A stretch of DNA of 64,000 nt from Nesterenkonia cremea (GCF_014642675.1 NZ_BMIS01000006.1:141556-205555), one strand, 5' to 3'; counted from the first letter of the stretch, positions 7,761 through 16,716 are shown. A program made the numbers and translations. Notes: generated by a model from the sequence alone, not told the origin.

Positions 7761-8933
7761 ATGAAAGCAGTTCACTTCGGGGCCGGGAACATCGGCCGCG
7801 GCTTCGTCGGCATGCTGCTGCACCAGGGCGGCTACGAGGTGGTGTTCTCCGACGTGGCGGCAGCCCTGGTGGATGCTCTGGACGCAGCGGAGTCCTACAC
7901 CGTCCACGAAGTCGGCGACGGCGGCCCCGGCCGTGAGAACCGGGACAAGGTCATCACCGACTTCCGTGCGCTGAACTCGGCAGAGGATCCGGAGGCTGTG
8001 GCCTCCGAGGTGGCCTCGGCCGAGGTGGTCACCACTGCTGTGGGACCCACCATTCTGAAGTTCATCGCCCCGCACATCCTGGCCGGACTGCGCGGGCGCG
8101 CGGACGGGGCCAGCCCGCTGCAGGTCATGGCCTGCGAGAACGCCATCGGTGCCACCGAGACCCTGCGTGAGCACATCGTGGAGCTCGCCGGCGAGGAGTG
8201 GGCCTCCCTGGAGGCCAAGGCCGTCTTCGCCAACACGGCGGTGGACCGGATCGTGCCGGGCCAGCCCGCTGAGGCACCGGGCGGCGGAGTGGCCATCGAC
8301 GTGACCGTGGAGCCCTTCTACGAGTGGGCCATCGAGCGGGGTGCCTTCGGCGGAAACCTGCCGAACATCCCCGGCGCGCACTTCGTGGACGAGCTGGGCC
8401 CCTACATCGAGCGCAAGCTCTTCACCGTGAACACCGGCCACGCCGCGGCCGCCTACCTGGGCACCCGCGCCGGCCGGGAGAAGATCGCCGATGCTCTGGC
8501 CGATGAGCAGGTGGCCGCGGGTGTGGCCGCAGCCCTGGAGGAGACCTCCGCGCTGCTGAGCGCCAAGCACGGCTTCACCTCCGAGGACATGGAGGCCTAC
8601 CGGATCACCATCCTGGGCCGCTTCCGCAACCCGGCACTGCCGGACACCGCCGACCGCGTGGGACGCCAGCCGCTGCGCAAGCTCTCCCGGAAGGAGCGGC
8701 TGATCGGCCCGGCCGCCGAGGCAGCCGAGCGGGGACTCTCCGCCGAGGGCCTGCTGACCGTGATCGGCGCGGCCCTGGAGTTCTCCCTGCCGGAGGACGA
8801 ACAGGCCGTGGAGCTACAGGAGCTGTTGGGCGAGCTCAGCGCCGAGGCCTTCACCGAGCAGGTCACCGGCCTGAGCGCCGAGCACCCGCTCTTCGCCCCC
8901 GTGGTGGATCTGGTGCAGACCCGCCAGGGCTGA
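7761..8933 (+). CDS. mtlD: Mannitol-1-phosphate 5-dehydrogenase
   Basis: A 390-residue cytosolic enzyme that oxidises mannitol-1-phosphate to fructose-6-phosphate with NAD+. The N-terminal nucleotide-binding motif is HFGAGNIGRGFVG. The conserved ACENAIGAT and FANTAVDRIVP segments and the NTGHAAAAYLG segment of the polyol dehydrogenase family are present, and the length is typical. The ATG at 7761 follows GGAAGAG; a longer in-frame upstream ORF overlaps mtlA and is not needed. A strong bidirectional terminator follows at 8957-9006. Confidence 0.96.
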   Translation: MKAVHFGAGNIGRGFVGMLLHQGGYEVVFSDVAAALVDALDAAESYTVHEVGDGGPGRENRDKVITDFRALNSAEDPEAVASEVASAEVVTTAVGPTILKFIAPHILAGLRGRADGASPLQVMACENAIGATETLREHIVELAGEEWASLEAKAVFANTAVDRIVPGQPAEAPGGGVAIDVTVEPFYEWAIERGAFGGNLPNIPGAHFVDELGPYIERKLFTVNTGHAAAAYLGTRAGREKIADALADEQVAAGVAAALEETSALLSAKHGFTSEDMEAYRITILGRFRNPALPDTADRVGRQPLRKLSRKERLIGPAAEAAERGLSAEGLLTVIGAALEFSLPEDEQAVELQELLGELSAEAFTEQVTGLSAEHPLFAPVVDLVQTRQG

Positions 8934-8956
8934 GCTGCTCCCCAGCTGAAGACGGA

Positions 8957-9006
8957 ACGACGGCGCCCCGTCGGCCCTCCTCGGAGAGCCGACGGGGCGC
9001 CGTCGT
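8957..9006. terminator. Bidirectional terminator between convergent mtlD and fruA
   Basis: Arms at 8957-8974 and 8989-9006 pair perfectly over 18 bases with a 14-base loop. The position between two convergent genes fits a shared terminator, although no long T run is present on either side. Confidence 0.8.
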
Positions 9007-9036
9007 CGTCTGGTCTGCGGTTCTGACGGGGCCCGC

Positions 9037-11112
9037 TCAGGCCGTCGCGGCGGCTTCCTGCGGGGCATCGGTCGACGCCGGACGGGTCCACTGCTTCAGC
9101 GCGATCACGCTCAGCGCGGTGACCACAGCACCGGCCAGCACCGCCACCAGGAACATGGCCCAATGGTCGATGGCGAAGAGGACGAACACGCCGCCGTGAG
9201 GTGCCATGGAGGTGGTCCCGAAGGTCATGGCCAGGGCGCCGGTGGTGGCGCCGCCGGCCATGGCCGCGGGCAGCACACGCAGCGGATCGGCGGCGGCGAA
9301 CGGGATGGCGCCCTCGGAGATGAAGGCCGCGCCCAACAGCACAGCGGTCTTGCCGTTCTCCCGCTCGGCCACGGTGAACAGCTTCCGGCGCAGGAAGGTG
9401 GCCAGGGCCAGGCCCAGCGGCGGGACCATACCGGCGGCCATGACGGTCGCCATGATCATCAGCGGGGCCTCGGAGTCGGCGGTGGCGGCACCCAGGCCGG
9501 CCACGGCGAAGGAGTAGGCCACCTTATTGACCGGGCCGCCCAGGTCCACGCACATCATCAGACCGAGGATCACGCCCAGCAGCACGGCGGCGGAACCGGT
9601 CATCGAGGCCAGCCAGTCCTCCAGGGAGGCGGTCAGCGAGGCGATCGGTGCGCCGAGCACCAGCAGCATCAGGCCGCCGGCCGCGATGGAGGCGCACAGC
9701 GGGATGATCACTACGGGCATCAGTCCGGCCAGCCAGCGCGGCACGCTCAGCCGGCGGAAGCCTGCGGCCACCAGGCCGGCCAGCACACCGCCGGCGATGC
9801 CGCCGATGAATCCGGCGTCCATGGTCACGGCCACGGCGCCGGCGGTGAAGCCCGGTGCTATGCCGGGACGGTCAGCCATTCCGTAGGCGATATAGCCGGC
9901 CAGCGCAGGGACCAGGAAGCTCATCGCCGTGTTGCCGATCAGGAAGAACACAGCACCCAGGTAGCCGCCCAGGGCGCCCCATCCGCGGAAGGGATCCGGC
10001 AGCTGGTCGGCGGTGGGTAGGTCCCACAGCGAGCTGTTCAGCGCGACGTCCTCGGCCACGCCGTCGATGTCATAGCCGCCCAGCAGGAAGCCCAGGGCCA
10101 TGAGCAGGCCACCGGCCGCCACGAACGGGATCATGTAGCTGACACCGGTCATCAGCACCCGCTGCACGGTTCGGCCGAAGCCCTCCGAGGAGGAGCCGTC
10201 CTCAGTCTCGGCGGAGGTCTCCGCGATGACGGTCTGGGCCTGCGGATCCTCCGCGGCGGTCAGTGCCTCCTGCAGCATCTGATCGGGTTCGTCGATCCCG
10301 CGCTTCACCCGGGAGGCGACCACTGGCTTGCCGGCGAAGCGTTCCTTCTGCCGGACGTCCACATCGGCGGCGAAGATCACGGCCTCGGCCCGGCTGATCA
10401 CCTGCGGGTCCAGTGCGGAGGAGCCAGCTGAGCCCTGGGTCTCCACGTGCAGGTCCACGCCCAGGCGCTGGGCGGCCTGCTTGAGCGCATCGGCGGCCAT
10501 ATAGGTGTGGGCGATGCCGGTGGGGCAGGCGGTGATCGCGATCAGCGTCCGCGCGGAGCCGGGCTCAGCTCCTTCAGCTCCCGACGCCGACGCCGCACCC
10601 TCGGCCGCGCCTGCTTCGGCACCAGCCGCCGCGCCAGACTCAGCGGCCGGCTCCTCGGCCGGCGTCGGGTCCGCGGCCTCCTGGATCATCCGGGCGATCT
10701 CCCCGGCGTCCTGCGCCGAGCGCAGCCGTTCCACGAACTCATCGCGCATCAGCGAGGTGGCCAGCGTGGAGAGGATGGCCAGGTGATCGGTGTCGGCGCC
10801 GTCGGGGACGGCGATGAAGAAGACCAGATCGGCGTCGCCGTCTCCGGAGTCGAAGTCCACCGGGGTGGCCAGCCGGGCGAAGGCAACAGTGGGCTGCTCC
10901 ACCGCCGTGGTGCGGCAGTGCGGGATGGCGAAGCCGCCGGGCATTCCGGTGGCCGAGCTCTCCTCGCGGGCCCAGGCGCCGTCGAAGAGTGCCTGGGCGT
11001 CCTCGGAGCGGCCTGCGGCGGCGATCTGCTCGGCGATGGCCCGGATGACCTCCCGCGGGGTCTCGGCCTTCAGCGTGTCCAGGCTGACCAGATCTTTGGT
11101 GATGATGGTCAT
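9037..11112 (-). CDS. fruA: PTS fructose transporter subunit EIIABC
   Basis: A 691-residue protein with the order EIIA-EIIB-EIIC. The EIIA domain (about 1-145) carries GFAIPHCRT with the phosphohistidine. After an Ala/Glu linker, EIIB (about 190-290) shows the fructose-type loop ITACPTGIAHTYMAADAL. EIIC (about 315-670) has repeated membrane spans and GAAFISEGAIPFAAADPLRV. It imports fructose as fructose-1-phosphate, the substrate of FruK encoded just upstream. The start ATG overlaps the fruK stop by 4 bases, so fruR-fruK-fruA form one operon. Confidence 0.95.
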   Translation of the reverse strand: MTIITKDLVSLDTLKAETPREVIRAIAEQIAAAGRSEDAQALFDGAWAREESSATGMPGGFAIPHCRTTAVEQPTVAFARLATPVDFDSGDGDADLVFFIAVPDGADTDHLAILSTLATSLMRDEFVERLRSAQDAGEIARMIQEAADPTPAEEPAAESGAAAGAEAGAAEGAASASGAEGAEPGSARTLIAITACPTGIAHTYMAADALKQAAQRLGVDLHVETQGSAGSSALDPQVISRAEAVIFAADVDVRQKERFAGKPVVASRVKRGIDEPDQMLQEALTAAEDPQAQTVIAETSAETEDGSSSEGFGRTVQRVLMTGVSYMIPFVAAGGLLMALGFLLGGYDIDGVAEDVALNSSLWDLPTADQLPDPFRGWGALGGYLGAVFFLIGNTAMSFLVPALAGYIAYGMADRPGIAPGFTAGAVAVTMDAGFIGGIAGGVLAGLVAAGFRRLSVPRWLAGLMPVVIIPLCASIAAGGLMLLVLGAPIASLTASLEDWLASMTGSAAVLLGVILGLMMCVDLGGPVNKVAYSFAVAGLGAATADSEAPLMIMATVMAAGMVPPLGLALATFLRRKLFTVAERENGKTAVLLGAAFISEGAIPFAAADPLRVLPAAMAGGATTGALAMTFGTTSMAPHGGVFVLFAIDHWAMFLVAVLAGAVVTALSVIALKQWTRPASTDAPQEAAATA

Positions 11113-12224
11113 GATGCGGTGTCCTTTGTCTCTGGGGTGAACTCTGCGACGGTGACGTCGGAGAGCCGGAGGTCATCGGGGCCGGGCATGGTGGAGCCCG
11201 GCAGGGAGGCGGCGGCACGGCCCTGGGCCATGGCTTGCCGCAGCCGATCGGCGGGGCTGGCCCCGCGCTGGGCGGCGCTGAGATAGCCGGCCAGGGAGGC
11301 ATCCCCGGCGCCGACGGTGCTGCGCACCTCCAGCGGGGGACCGGAGGCGGTGAGCACCGGCTCACCGGAACCCGGAGCAGGGACCAGCAGGGCCCCATGG
11401 GCGCCCAGGGTGACCAGCGCGGCGCGGACGCCGTGGGCCTGGCAGTCGCGGACCAGCCGCAGCACTTGGGTTTTGTCGATCTCCAGTTCCTCGGGGGTGA
11501 TCGTTGCGGCAGCCGTGGGTGCCTCAACCGGCCCGGGTTTCTCAGCCTGCTCAGCGCCGCAGAGTGCGGTATGCAGTTCCAGCAGCTCCTCGGCATTGGG
11601 CTTGATCAGGTCCGGTCCCGCCGCGGCGGCCGCGGCCAGAGCCTCGCCCGAGGCGTCCACGGCGACCAGGGCAGAGTCGTCTGCTGCTGCATCGTCTGTG
11701 CCAGGGCTTTCTGCGCCGGTGCTGTCGGTGCTCGCCGAGACGGCGTCGTCGGGGGTGTTCTCCCGCAGCGCGGTGATCAGCCGGGCGTAGAAGTCGGTGG
11801 GAGCGCCGGGCGGGAGCGATCCCGCCAGTGCCGCCCAGGAGGCGCCCTGGGCGGCGCGCAGGATCATCTCCTGGAAGCCGGCCACGGCGGCGGCGTCCAG
11901 TTGGGGGCCGCGCTCGTTGATCTTGGTGGTGGTCCCGGCCGGATCGGTGATGGCGATATTGGTGCGCAGCGCCTCACCCACGGGCAGGCCGCGGTGGGCC
12001 ACCCCGATCTCGCAGAGCGCGGTGAGCACCGGGTCGGTGGGGTCGCCGGGCAGCAGCGCCAGAGTCTGGTGGCCGGCTGCGGTGAGCGCCCGGGAGATGT
12101 TCACGCCTTTGCCGCCGGGTTCGGCGTGCTGGGCGGCGGCGCGCTGGACCTGGCCCACGGCCAGCGGGTCCGGCAGCTCCACCGTCTTGTCCAGGCTGGG
12201 GTTGGGGGTCACGGTGATGATCAC
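11109..12224 (-). CDS. fruK: 1-phosphofructokinase
   Basis: A PfkB-family kinase that converts fructose-1-phosphate to fructose-1,6-bisphosphate. It opens with ITVTPNPSLDKTVEL, has PGGKGVNISRAL near residue 40 and the catalytic signature STVGAGDASLAGYLSA near the C-terminus. At 371 residues it is longer than the usual 310 or so; the excess is two low-complexity Ala/Ser/Asp or Pro/Ala-rich inserts near residues 150-185 and 225-250. Both ends overlap the neighbouring genes by 4 bases, showing tight operon coupling. Confidence 0.94.
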   Translation of the reverse strand: MIITVTPNPSLDKTVELPDPLAVGQVQRAAAQHAEPGGKGVNISRALTAAGHQTLALLPGDPTDPVLTALCEIGVAHRGLPVGEALRTNIAITDPAGTTTKINERGPQLDAAAVAGFQEMILRAAQGASWAALAGSLPPGAPTDFYARLITALRENTPDDAVSASTDSTGAESPGTDDAAADDSALVAVDASGEALAAAAAAGPDLIKPNAEELLELHTALCGAEQAEKPGPVEAPTAAATITPEELEIDKTQVLRLVRDCQAHGVRAALVTLGAHGALLVPAPGSGEPVLTASGPPLEVRSTVGAGDASLAGYLSAAQRGASPADRLRQAMAQGRAAASLPGSTMPGPDDLRLSDVTVAEFTPETKDTAS

Positions 12225-13096
12225 GCGGCCTCGCCTCCCGGGGTGGTGTTGGTCTGGTCGGAGCCTGCGACGACGACGTCGACCTCTGCGGCCTCCAGCG
12301 CCTCAGCCAGTTCGGGCTGGGGTGCGGCGTCGGTGATCAGCACATCAAGGTCCTCCAGTCCGCCGAAGCGCACCAAGGAGGTCTCACCGAGTTTGGATGA
12401 GTCGGCCAGCAGGACCCGCTTGCGGGCGGCGCGGATCAGGGCGCCCTTCACAGCGGCCTCAGCGGTGTCCGGAGTGGAGAGGCCGAACTCGCTGCTGACG
12501 CCGTTGGTGCCCAGAAAGACCACATCGGCACGACGCCGGCTCAGCGCCTCCACCGTCTCCTGGCCCACGGCGGCGCCGGTGATCCCTCGGATGGTCCCGC
12601 CCAGGATTTCCACGTCGAGGGCGCCGGTGCTGCTGAGCTTATGGGCGATGGGGACCGCGGTGGTGAGCAGCGCGAGGTCCCCGGTGCGGGGGAGGGGGCC
12701 GGCGTCGGGCTGTGCGGAGGCCGTGGTGTTGGGGTTGGAGGCGGCGGCGATCCGGTCCGCCAGGGCCTCGGTGGTGGTGCCGGCGTCGATGATCAGCGAG
12801 CCGCCGTCCTCGGGTGGGAGGTGATGCAGGGCCGCGGCGGCGATGTCCTGCTTCTGCGCGGAGTGGCGGCTGAGCCGCTCCTGCAGGGAGGACTCGGTGC
12901 GCGAGGTGGAGCCGGAGGCGACGGCGCCTCCGTGGATGCGGCGCAGCTCTCCGGCGGACTCGAGCTGATCGAGGTCGCGGCGGACGGTCTCCCGGGTGAC
13001 GTCGAGGGAATCGGCGAGCTGCTGGACGCTCACCGATCCCTCACGGGCCAGGAGGGAGAGGATGCGCCCATGGCGTTCGGGCGGCAGAAGCGGCAT
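12221..13096 (-). CDS. fruR: DeoR-family transcriptional regulator of the fructose operon
   Basis: A 291-residue DeoR-type repressor. The N-terminal HTH is typical: ERHGRILSLLAREGSVSVQQ, then VTRETVRRDLDQLE and RRIHGGAVA. The C-terminal sensor domain has DAGTTTEALADRI, then TNGVSSEFGLSTPD, as in regulators that sense sugar phosphates. It is first in the fruR-fruK-fruA operon, so fructose-1-phosphate is the likely inducer (inference). AGGAAGG precedes the ATG. Two 9-base direct repeats about 80 bases upstream may be its own operator. Confidence 0.9.
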   Translation of the reverse strand: MPLLPPERHGRILSLLAREGSVSVQQLADSLDVTRETVRRDLDQLESAGELRRIHGGAVASGSTSRTESSLQERLSRHSAQKQDIAAAALHHLPPEDGGSLIIDAGTTTEALADRIAAASNPNTTASAQPDAGPLPRTGDLALLTTAVPIAHKLSSTGALDVEILGGTIRGITGAAVGQETVEALSRRRADVVFLGTNGVSSEFGLSTPDTAEAAVKGALIRAARKRVLLADSSKLGETSLVRFGGLEDLDVLITDAAPQPELAEALEAAEVDVVVAGSDQTNTTPGGEAA

Positions 13097-13171
13097 GAGG
13101 CCTTCCTGGGATGGGGCGGAGGAATGTGTCTGGGGATGTGGTCTGGCCCACTCTGCTGTGGGATTTTCCGT

Positions 13172-13201
13172 ACTTTATCTGTGTATATCTGTGTTTTGCA
13201 A
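13172..13201 (-). promoter_or_regulatory. Candidate fruR promoter with 10-bp-phased direct repeats
   Basis: On the minus strand TTGCAA (13201-13196) and TAAAGT (13177-13172) are 18 bases apart and look like -35 and -10 boxes. Between them, TATCTGTGT (plus-strand sense) occurs twice, at 13176-13184 and 13186-13194, one helical turn apart. Such phased repeats inside a promoter suggest a repressor site, most simply for FruR. Confidence 0.5.
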
Positions 13202-13241
13202 CAGAAGCGGGCCCATCGGCGTCGCGGTGCGGGCGGCAGGA

Positions 13242-13316
13242 CCGCCGATGTGTTGAGTTCCTGGGAAGGCTGGAGCCAGGAGGGGTGATTCCCGGGAGCC
13301 CAACACATCTGGCGGG
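13242..13316. repeat. Imperfect inverted repeat upstream of fruR
   Basis: Arms at 13247-13266 and 13290-13309 match at 17 of 20 positions with a 23-base loop. Outside them, CCGCC at 13242-13246 pairs with GGCGG across a single-base bulge. It is about 40 bp upstream of the candidate fruR promoter and far from rplM. Its role is unknown: operator, cruciform or dispersed repeat. Confidence 0.6.
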
Positions 13317-13675
13317 AGATGGGTGAGTGATTGCATGCCGTTGAGGGTGAGGCGAGCAGTCCGCCCGGACCTTCACCGAATGAGGAGACCGCTATCTCCC
13401 GTGTCCTGGGTGTACCGATGGAGCTGGAGGGCTGTGGCGACGAGCGTCTCGCCTCGGGTGCCGGAGTGCTGACCCTCACCGTGTGGTGGCTGGCCCTCGC
13501 CTTCGACGGTCAGGTCCAGCGGTATCTTCCGGGTGGGCGGGAGTGCGCCGCAGCATCCTCCCCAGTACGCGCCGAATCACCCGCCGCAGTTCCCTGGGTG
13601 AGGGATCGGCACTGAGGGTTCCGTGCAGGATCCCGTGAAGACACGCCTTCCGCGTGTGGGGTTGCTGGCCGCCGA
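13317..13675. other. Gene-free stretch between fruR and the rplM promoter
   Basis: About 360 bases. A 94-codon ORF at 13331-13615 exists on the plus strand, but it has no clear ribosome binding site and no recognisable motif, and competing frames are equally open, as expected in GC-rich DNA. I see no tRNA-like fold or insertion-sequence ends. It may be a decayed gene or plain spacer. Confidence 0.4.
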
Positions 13676-13704
13676 TTGCTCCGTTAGGGGAGGCCAGGTA
13701 TAGT
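13676..13704 (+). promoter_or_regulatory. Promoter of rplM-rpsI
   Basis: TTGCTC at 13676-13681 and TATAGT at 13699-13704 are separated by 17 bases, close to a sigma-70-type consensus. Transcription would start near 13711 and give a leader of about 240 bases before rplM. Confidence 0.65.
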
Positions 13705-13785
13705 TATCAGCTGTTGTGCGTGTCCACTCCTGCGTGGAACCGTGTCGAGGCGGCTCAGTTGCATGGCCCATACAGCCTCCGCGGA

Positions 13786-13919
13786 CCCCAGGGGAAACCA
13801 CGGGCCCGGTAACTCTCCAGCCCTCACCTGGGGATCCGGACAGCGCACTCTCGAAGAATGACAGTGCATCAGGCACTGGCCTCCGGTGGAGCTCACCTGC
13901 CGGTCAGGGCAGTGCGCTG
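13786..13919 (+). promoter_or_regulatory. Structured 5' leader of rplM-rpsI
   Basis: A 9-base perfect stem (13841-13849 with 13911-13919) encloses two smaller hairpins: CAGTGC/GCACTG at 13862-13867 and 13873-13878 with a 5-base loop, and GGTG/CACC at 13885-13888 and 13894-13897. This reads as a three-way junction about 30 bases before the start codon. A further CCCCAGG/CCTGGGG pair (13786-13792 and 13827-13833) lies just upstream. Ribosomal protein operons often carry such autoregulatory leaders, so control by L13 or S9 is possible. Confidence 0.5.
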
Positions 13920-13951
13920 AACCGTAGAACACCGACCGAAGGCATTAACAC

Positions 13952-14395
13952 GTGCGTACGTACACCCCCAAGCCCGGCGACGCCGACGCGCAGTGGCACA
14001 TCATCGATGCCACCGACGTCGTGCTCGGCCGTCTGGCCACCCAGTCCGCCGCGCTGCTGCGCGGTAAGCACAAGCCGACCTTTGCTCCGCACCAGGACAT
14101 GGGCGACTTCGTGATCATCATCAACGCAGACAAGGTTGCCGTGACCGGTGACAAGGCTGAGAAGAAGCGCTACTGGCGCCACTCCGGCTTCCCCGGCGGC
14201 ATCAAGTCCGTGAACTTCAACGACCTGATGCAGCGCCACCCCACCCGCGCGGTGGAGTTGGCCGTCAAGGGCATGTTGCCGCACAACAAGCTCGGCCGCG
14301 CCCAGCTGAAGAAGCTGCGCGTCTACGCAGGTGCCGAGCACCCGCATGCCGCTCAGCAGCCCCAGCCGTTCGAAATTTCCCAGGTCGCCCAGTAA
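13952..14395 (+). CDS. rplM: 50S ribosomal protein L13
   Basis: A 147-residue protein beginning at GTG with [20 protein letters not shown], followed by [20 protein letters not shown] and [20 protein letters not shown], which are L13 hallmarks. L13 is an early assembly protein of the large ribosomal subunit. rpsI follows after 36 bases, giving the conserved rplM-rpsI pair. There is no strong Shine-Dalgarno sequence right before the GTG, but the start is fixed by the conserved N-terminus. Confidence 0.98.
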   Translation: MRTYTPKPGDADAQWHIIDATDVVLGRLATQSAALLRGKHKPTFAPHQDMGDFVIIINADKVAVTGDKAEKKRYWRHSGFPGGIKSVNFNDLMQRHPTRAVELAVKGMLPHNKLGRAQLKKLRVYAGAEHPHAAQQPQPFEISQVAQ

Positions 14396-14431
14396 TCCGG
14401 GCCCGACTCTAGAGACTTATTGAGGAGAACC

Positions 14432-14929
14432 GTGGCTCAGAACACTGAAGAGCTCAACGAGACCGAGGAGCTGAACAGCTACACCTCGGAATCTGCCCCC
14501 GCCGCTGAGGAGACCGTCTCTTCTGAGCGTGCTCCGCTGACCGTCGGTGGCGCAGCCATCGGCCGTCGCAAGAAGGCCCGTGCCCGTGTTCGCCTGATCC
14601 CCGGCTCCGGCCAGTGGACCATCAACGGCCGTGCGCTCGAGGACTACTTCCCGAACAAGCTGCACCAGCAGGAGGTCAACGACCCGTTCACCCTGCTCGG
14701 TCTGGAAGGCGCCTACGACGTCATCGCACGTATCGACGGCGGCGGCCCCTCCGGGCAGTCCGGCGCCATGCGCCTGGGCATCTCCCGTGCGCTGAACGAG
14801 ATCGACCGCGACCACAACCGCGCTGGGCTGAAGAAGGCAGGCTTCCTCACCCGCGACGCACGTGCCGTGGAGCGCAAGAAGGCCGGCCTCAAGAAGGCAC
14901 GCAAGGCCCCGCAGTACTCCAAGCGCTGA
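14432..14929 (+). CDS. rpsI: 30S ribosomal protein S9
   Basis: A 165-residue S9 with an acidic N-terminal extension of about 40 residues, as is common in actinobacteria. The conserved body starts at [17 protein letters not shown] and ends in the basic tail RKAPQYSKR that reaches the ribosomal P site. I chose GTG 14432 behind GGAG rather than the TTG 12 bases upstream. Several hairpins after the stop probably end the transcript. Confidence 0.97.
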   Translation: MAQNTEELNETEELNSYTSESAPAAEETVSSERAPLTVGGAAIGRRKKARARVRLIPGSGQWTINGRALEDYFPNKLHQQEVNDPFTLLGLEGAYDVIARIDGGGPSGQSGAMRLGISRALNEIDRDHNRAGLKKAGFLTRDARAVERKKAGLKKARKAPQYSKR

Positions 14930-15060
14930 TTGCCGCATACCCGGCACATCTGCTCCGCAGCTGTGCCGGGGCCCTTTGCGGCAATCTCGCTGGCTGGCGC
15001 CAGCGGCCGGCTTCGCCGGCCCAGCGCTCGGCTCCCACGCGCTGATTGCCGCATACCCGG
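14923..15060 (+). repeat. 22-bp direct repeat around the end of rpsI
   Basis: Positions 14923-14944 and 15039-15060 are identical over 22 bases; each includes CGCTGATTGCCGCATA. The first copy contains the rpsI stop codon, so the last bases of the gene and its terminator start are duplicated 116 bp downstream, probably by a small tandem duplication. Confidence 0.85.
14928..14986 (+). terminator. rpsI terminator hairpin
   Basis: An outer 10-base stem (14928-14937 with 14977-14986) surrounds a 9-base stem (14940-14948 with 14962-14970). It begins at the rpsI stop codon and a short T run (CCCTTT) lies within the right half. Further hairpins follow: GGCCGGC/GCCGGCC at 15005-15021, and another at 15048-15082. 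Confidence 0.7.
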
Positions 15061-15090
15061 ACCGTCGTCCGGATGCTGCGGCTTCGCAGA

Positions 15091-15134
15091 AGAGGCCCGC
15101 ACCTCGCAGATCCGTCTGCAGGGTGCGGGCCTCT
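15091..15134 (+). terminator. Strong hairpin terminator before glmM
   Basis: Arms at 15091-15103 and 15122-15134 pair perfectly over 13 bases. The right arm runs into CTCTTTCG, giving a short T run. It is the last and best terminator-like structure between rpsI and glmM. Confidence 0.75.
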
Positions 15135-15278
15135 TTCGTGTCTGCGGGCGGGTGATCCGTCTGCCTCCGGGCTGGTCGGCGCCGTCGTCTGGAGTGCGCA
15201 TCCAGGGGCGTTGATCACAGCTTCAACACGAATGCCCCTGTCAGGTTCGACCGGCGGGGATTTTGCTCCAACCCCCAG

Positions 15279-15284
15279 TAGACT
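15279..15284 (+). promoter_or_regulatory. -10 element of glmM (near-leaderless)
   Basis: TAGACT ends 8 bases before the glmM ATG, so transcription would begin at or within a base or two of the start codon. There is no Shine-Dalgarno site. Confidence 0.5.
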
Positions 15285-15292
15285 GAGCCATC

Positions 15293-16660
15293 ATGGCGAG
15301 ACTATTCGGTACCGATGGCGTGCGCGGGGTGGCCAATGAGCTGCTGACCGCGGAGGTGGCGTTGAAGCTGTCTCAGGCAGCTGCAGTGGTGCTGGGGCAC
15401 CGGCGGATCAGCTCTGAGCGGGCGGCCCAGGGCAAGCGGCCCGTGGCTGTTGTGGCCCGGGATCCGCGCGTCTCCGGGGAGTTCATCTCCTCGGCAGTGG
15501 AGGCCGGCCTGGCCGCCTCCGGTGTGGACGTCTACGACGCCGGCGTGCTGCCCACTCCGGCCGCAGCCTTCCTGGTGGGAGACATCGACGCCGACTTCGG
15601 TGTGATGATCTCCGCCTCCCACAACCCTGCCCCGGACAACGGCATCAAGTTCCTGGCCCGCGGCGGTCATAAGCTCGACGATTCCGTCGAGGACGAGATC
15701 GAAGTGCAGATGGGCGAAGAGCCCCCGCGCCCGATCGGCGCCGAGGTGGGCCGGGTCCAGCGCTTCTCCGATGCGGAGGATCGTTATGTGGTCCACCTGC
15801 TGAAGTCCCTGGGAGAGGTCTCGCTGAAGGGTATGAAGATCGTGCTGGACTGCGCCCACGGTGCGGCCTCGGGCTGCTCCCCGGAGGCCTTCGCGGCCGC
15901 CGGTGCGGAAGTCGTGGTCATCGGCGCGGATCCGGATGGTCTGAACATCAACGACGGCTACGGGTCCACCCACCTGGGGCCGCTGCAGGCCGCTGTGGTC
16001 GAGCACAAAGCGGATCTGGGCATCGCCCACGACGGTGACGCCGACCGCTGTCTGGCCGTGGACCACACCGGTGAGGTCATCGACGGCGACCAGATCATGG
16101 GCGTGCTGGCCCGTGCGCTGAAGGAGACCGGCGGCCTGGTGGACGACACCCTGGTGGTCACCGTGATGTCCAACCTCGGCCTGAAGCTGGGCATGGCCGC
16201 GGCGGGCATTGAGCTGGTGGAGACCGCAGTGGGCGACCGCTACGTGCTCGAGGCCATGCGTTCCGGGGGACACTCCCTGGGCGGCGAGCAGTCCGGGCAC
16301 CTGATCTTCTCCGACTATGCCACCACCGGTGATGGTCTGCTGACCGGTCTGCAGCTGGCGGCGCGGGTCTCTGCCACCGGCACATCGCTGCGTCAGCTGG
16401 CCGAAGAGGCCATGGAGCGCCTCCCGCAGGTGCTGGTCAACGTCAAGGGAGTGGACAAGGCCAAGGCCAAGACCCACGACGCCGTGCTGGCGGCAGTGGC
16501 GGCCACCGAATCTCGGTTGGGGGAGAAGGGCCGCGTGCTGCTGCGTCCCTCCGGCACCGAGCCGGTGGTGCGTGTGATGGTCGAGGCTGAGACTGCCGAG
16601 ATCGCCGACTCTGAGGCCGCCGCCCTGGCCGAGATCGTCCAGGCCGAGCTGGCGCTCTGA
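15293..16660 (+). CDS. glmM: Phosphoglucosamine mutase
   Basis: A 455-residue enzyme that converts glucosamine-6-phosphate to glucosamine-1-phosphate for peptidoglycan precursors. It begins [15 protein letters not shown], has the phosphoserine loop [18 protein letters not shown], the metal loop [11 protein letters not shown], the sugar-binding GGEQSGHLI and the C-terminal phosphate-binding [12 protein letters not shown]. All four functional loops of the alpha-phosphohexomutase family are intact. glmS, the preceding step of the pathway, is 5 kb downstream. The gene appears to be transcribed without a leader. Confidence 0.97.
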   Translation: MARLFGTDGVRGVANELLTAEVALKLSQAAAVVLGHRRISSERAAQGKRPVAVVARDPRVSGEFISSAVEAGLAASGVDVYDAGVLPTPAAAFLVGDIDADFGVMISASHNPAPDNGIKFLARGGHKLDDSVEDEIEVQMGEEPPRPIGAEVGRVQRFSDAEDRYVVHLLKSLGEVSLKGMKIVLDCAHGAASGCSPEAFAAAGAEVVVIGADPDGLNINDGYGSTHLGPLQAAVVEHKADLGIAHDGDADRCLAVDHTGEVIDGDQIMGVLARALKETGGLVDDTLVVTVMSNLGLKLGMAAAGIELVETAVGDRYVLEAMRSGGHSLGGEQSGHLIFSDYATTGDGLLTGLQLAARVSATGTSLRQLAEEAMERLPQVLVNVKGVDKAKAKTHDAVLAAVAATESRLGEKGRVLLRPSGTEPVVRVMVEAETAEIADSEAAALAEIVQAELAL

Positions 16661-16716
16661 TCTGAGCCGCACTGCAGTCACTGCCGCGGCCGGCGTCGGG
16701 CCCTGAACCTTAGTTT

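Noticed and set aside
13331..13615. 94-codon ORF upstream of rplM as a small gene
   Set aside because: No ribosome binding site, no recognisable motif, and other frames of the same stretch are similarly open.
15240..15270. GGTTCGA as part of a tRNA T-arm
   Set aside because: No acceptor, D or anticodon stems can be built around it, and it lies just before the glmM promoter.
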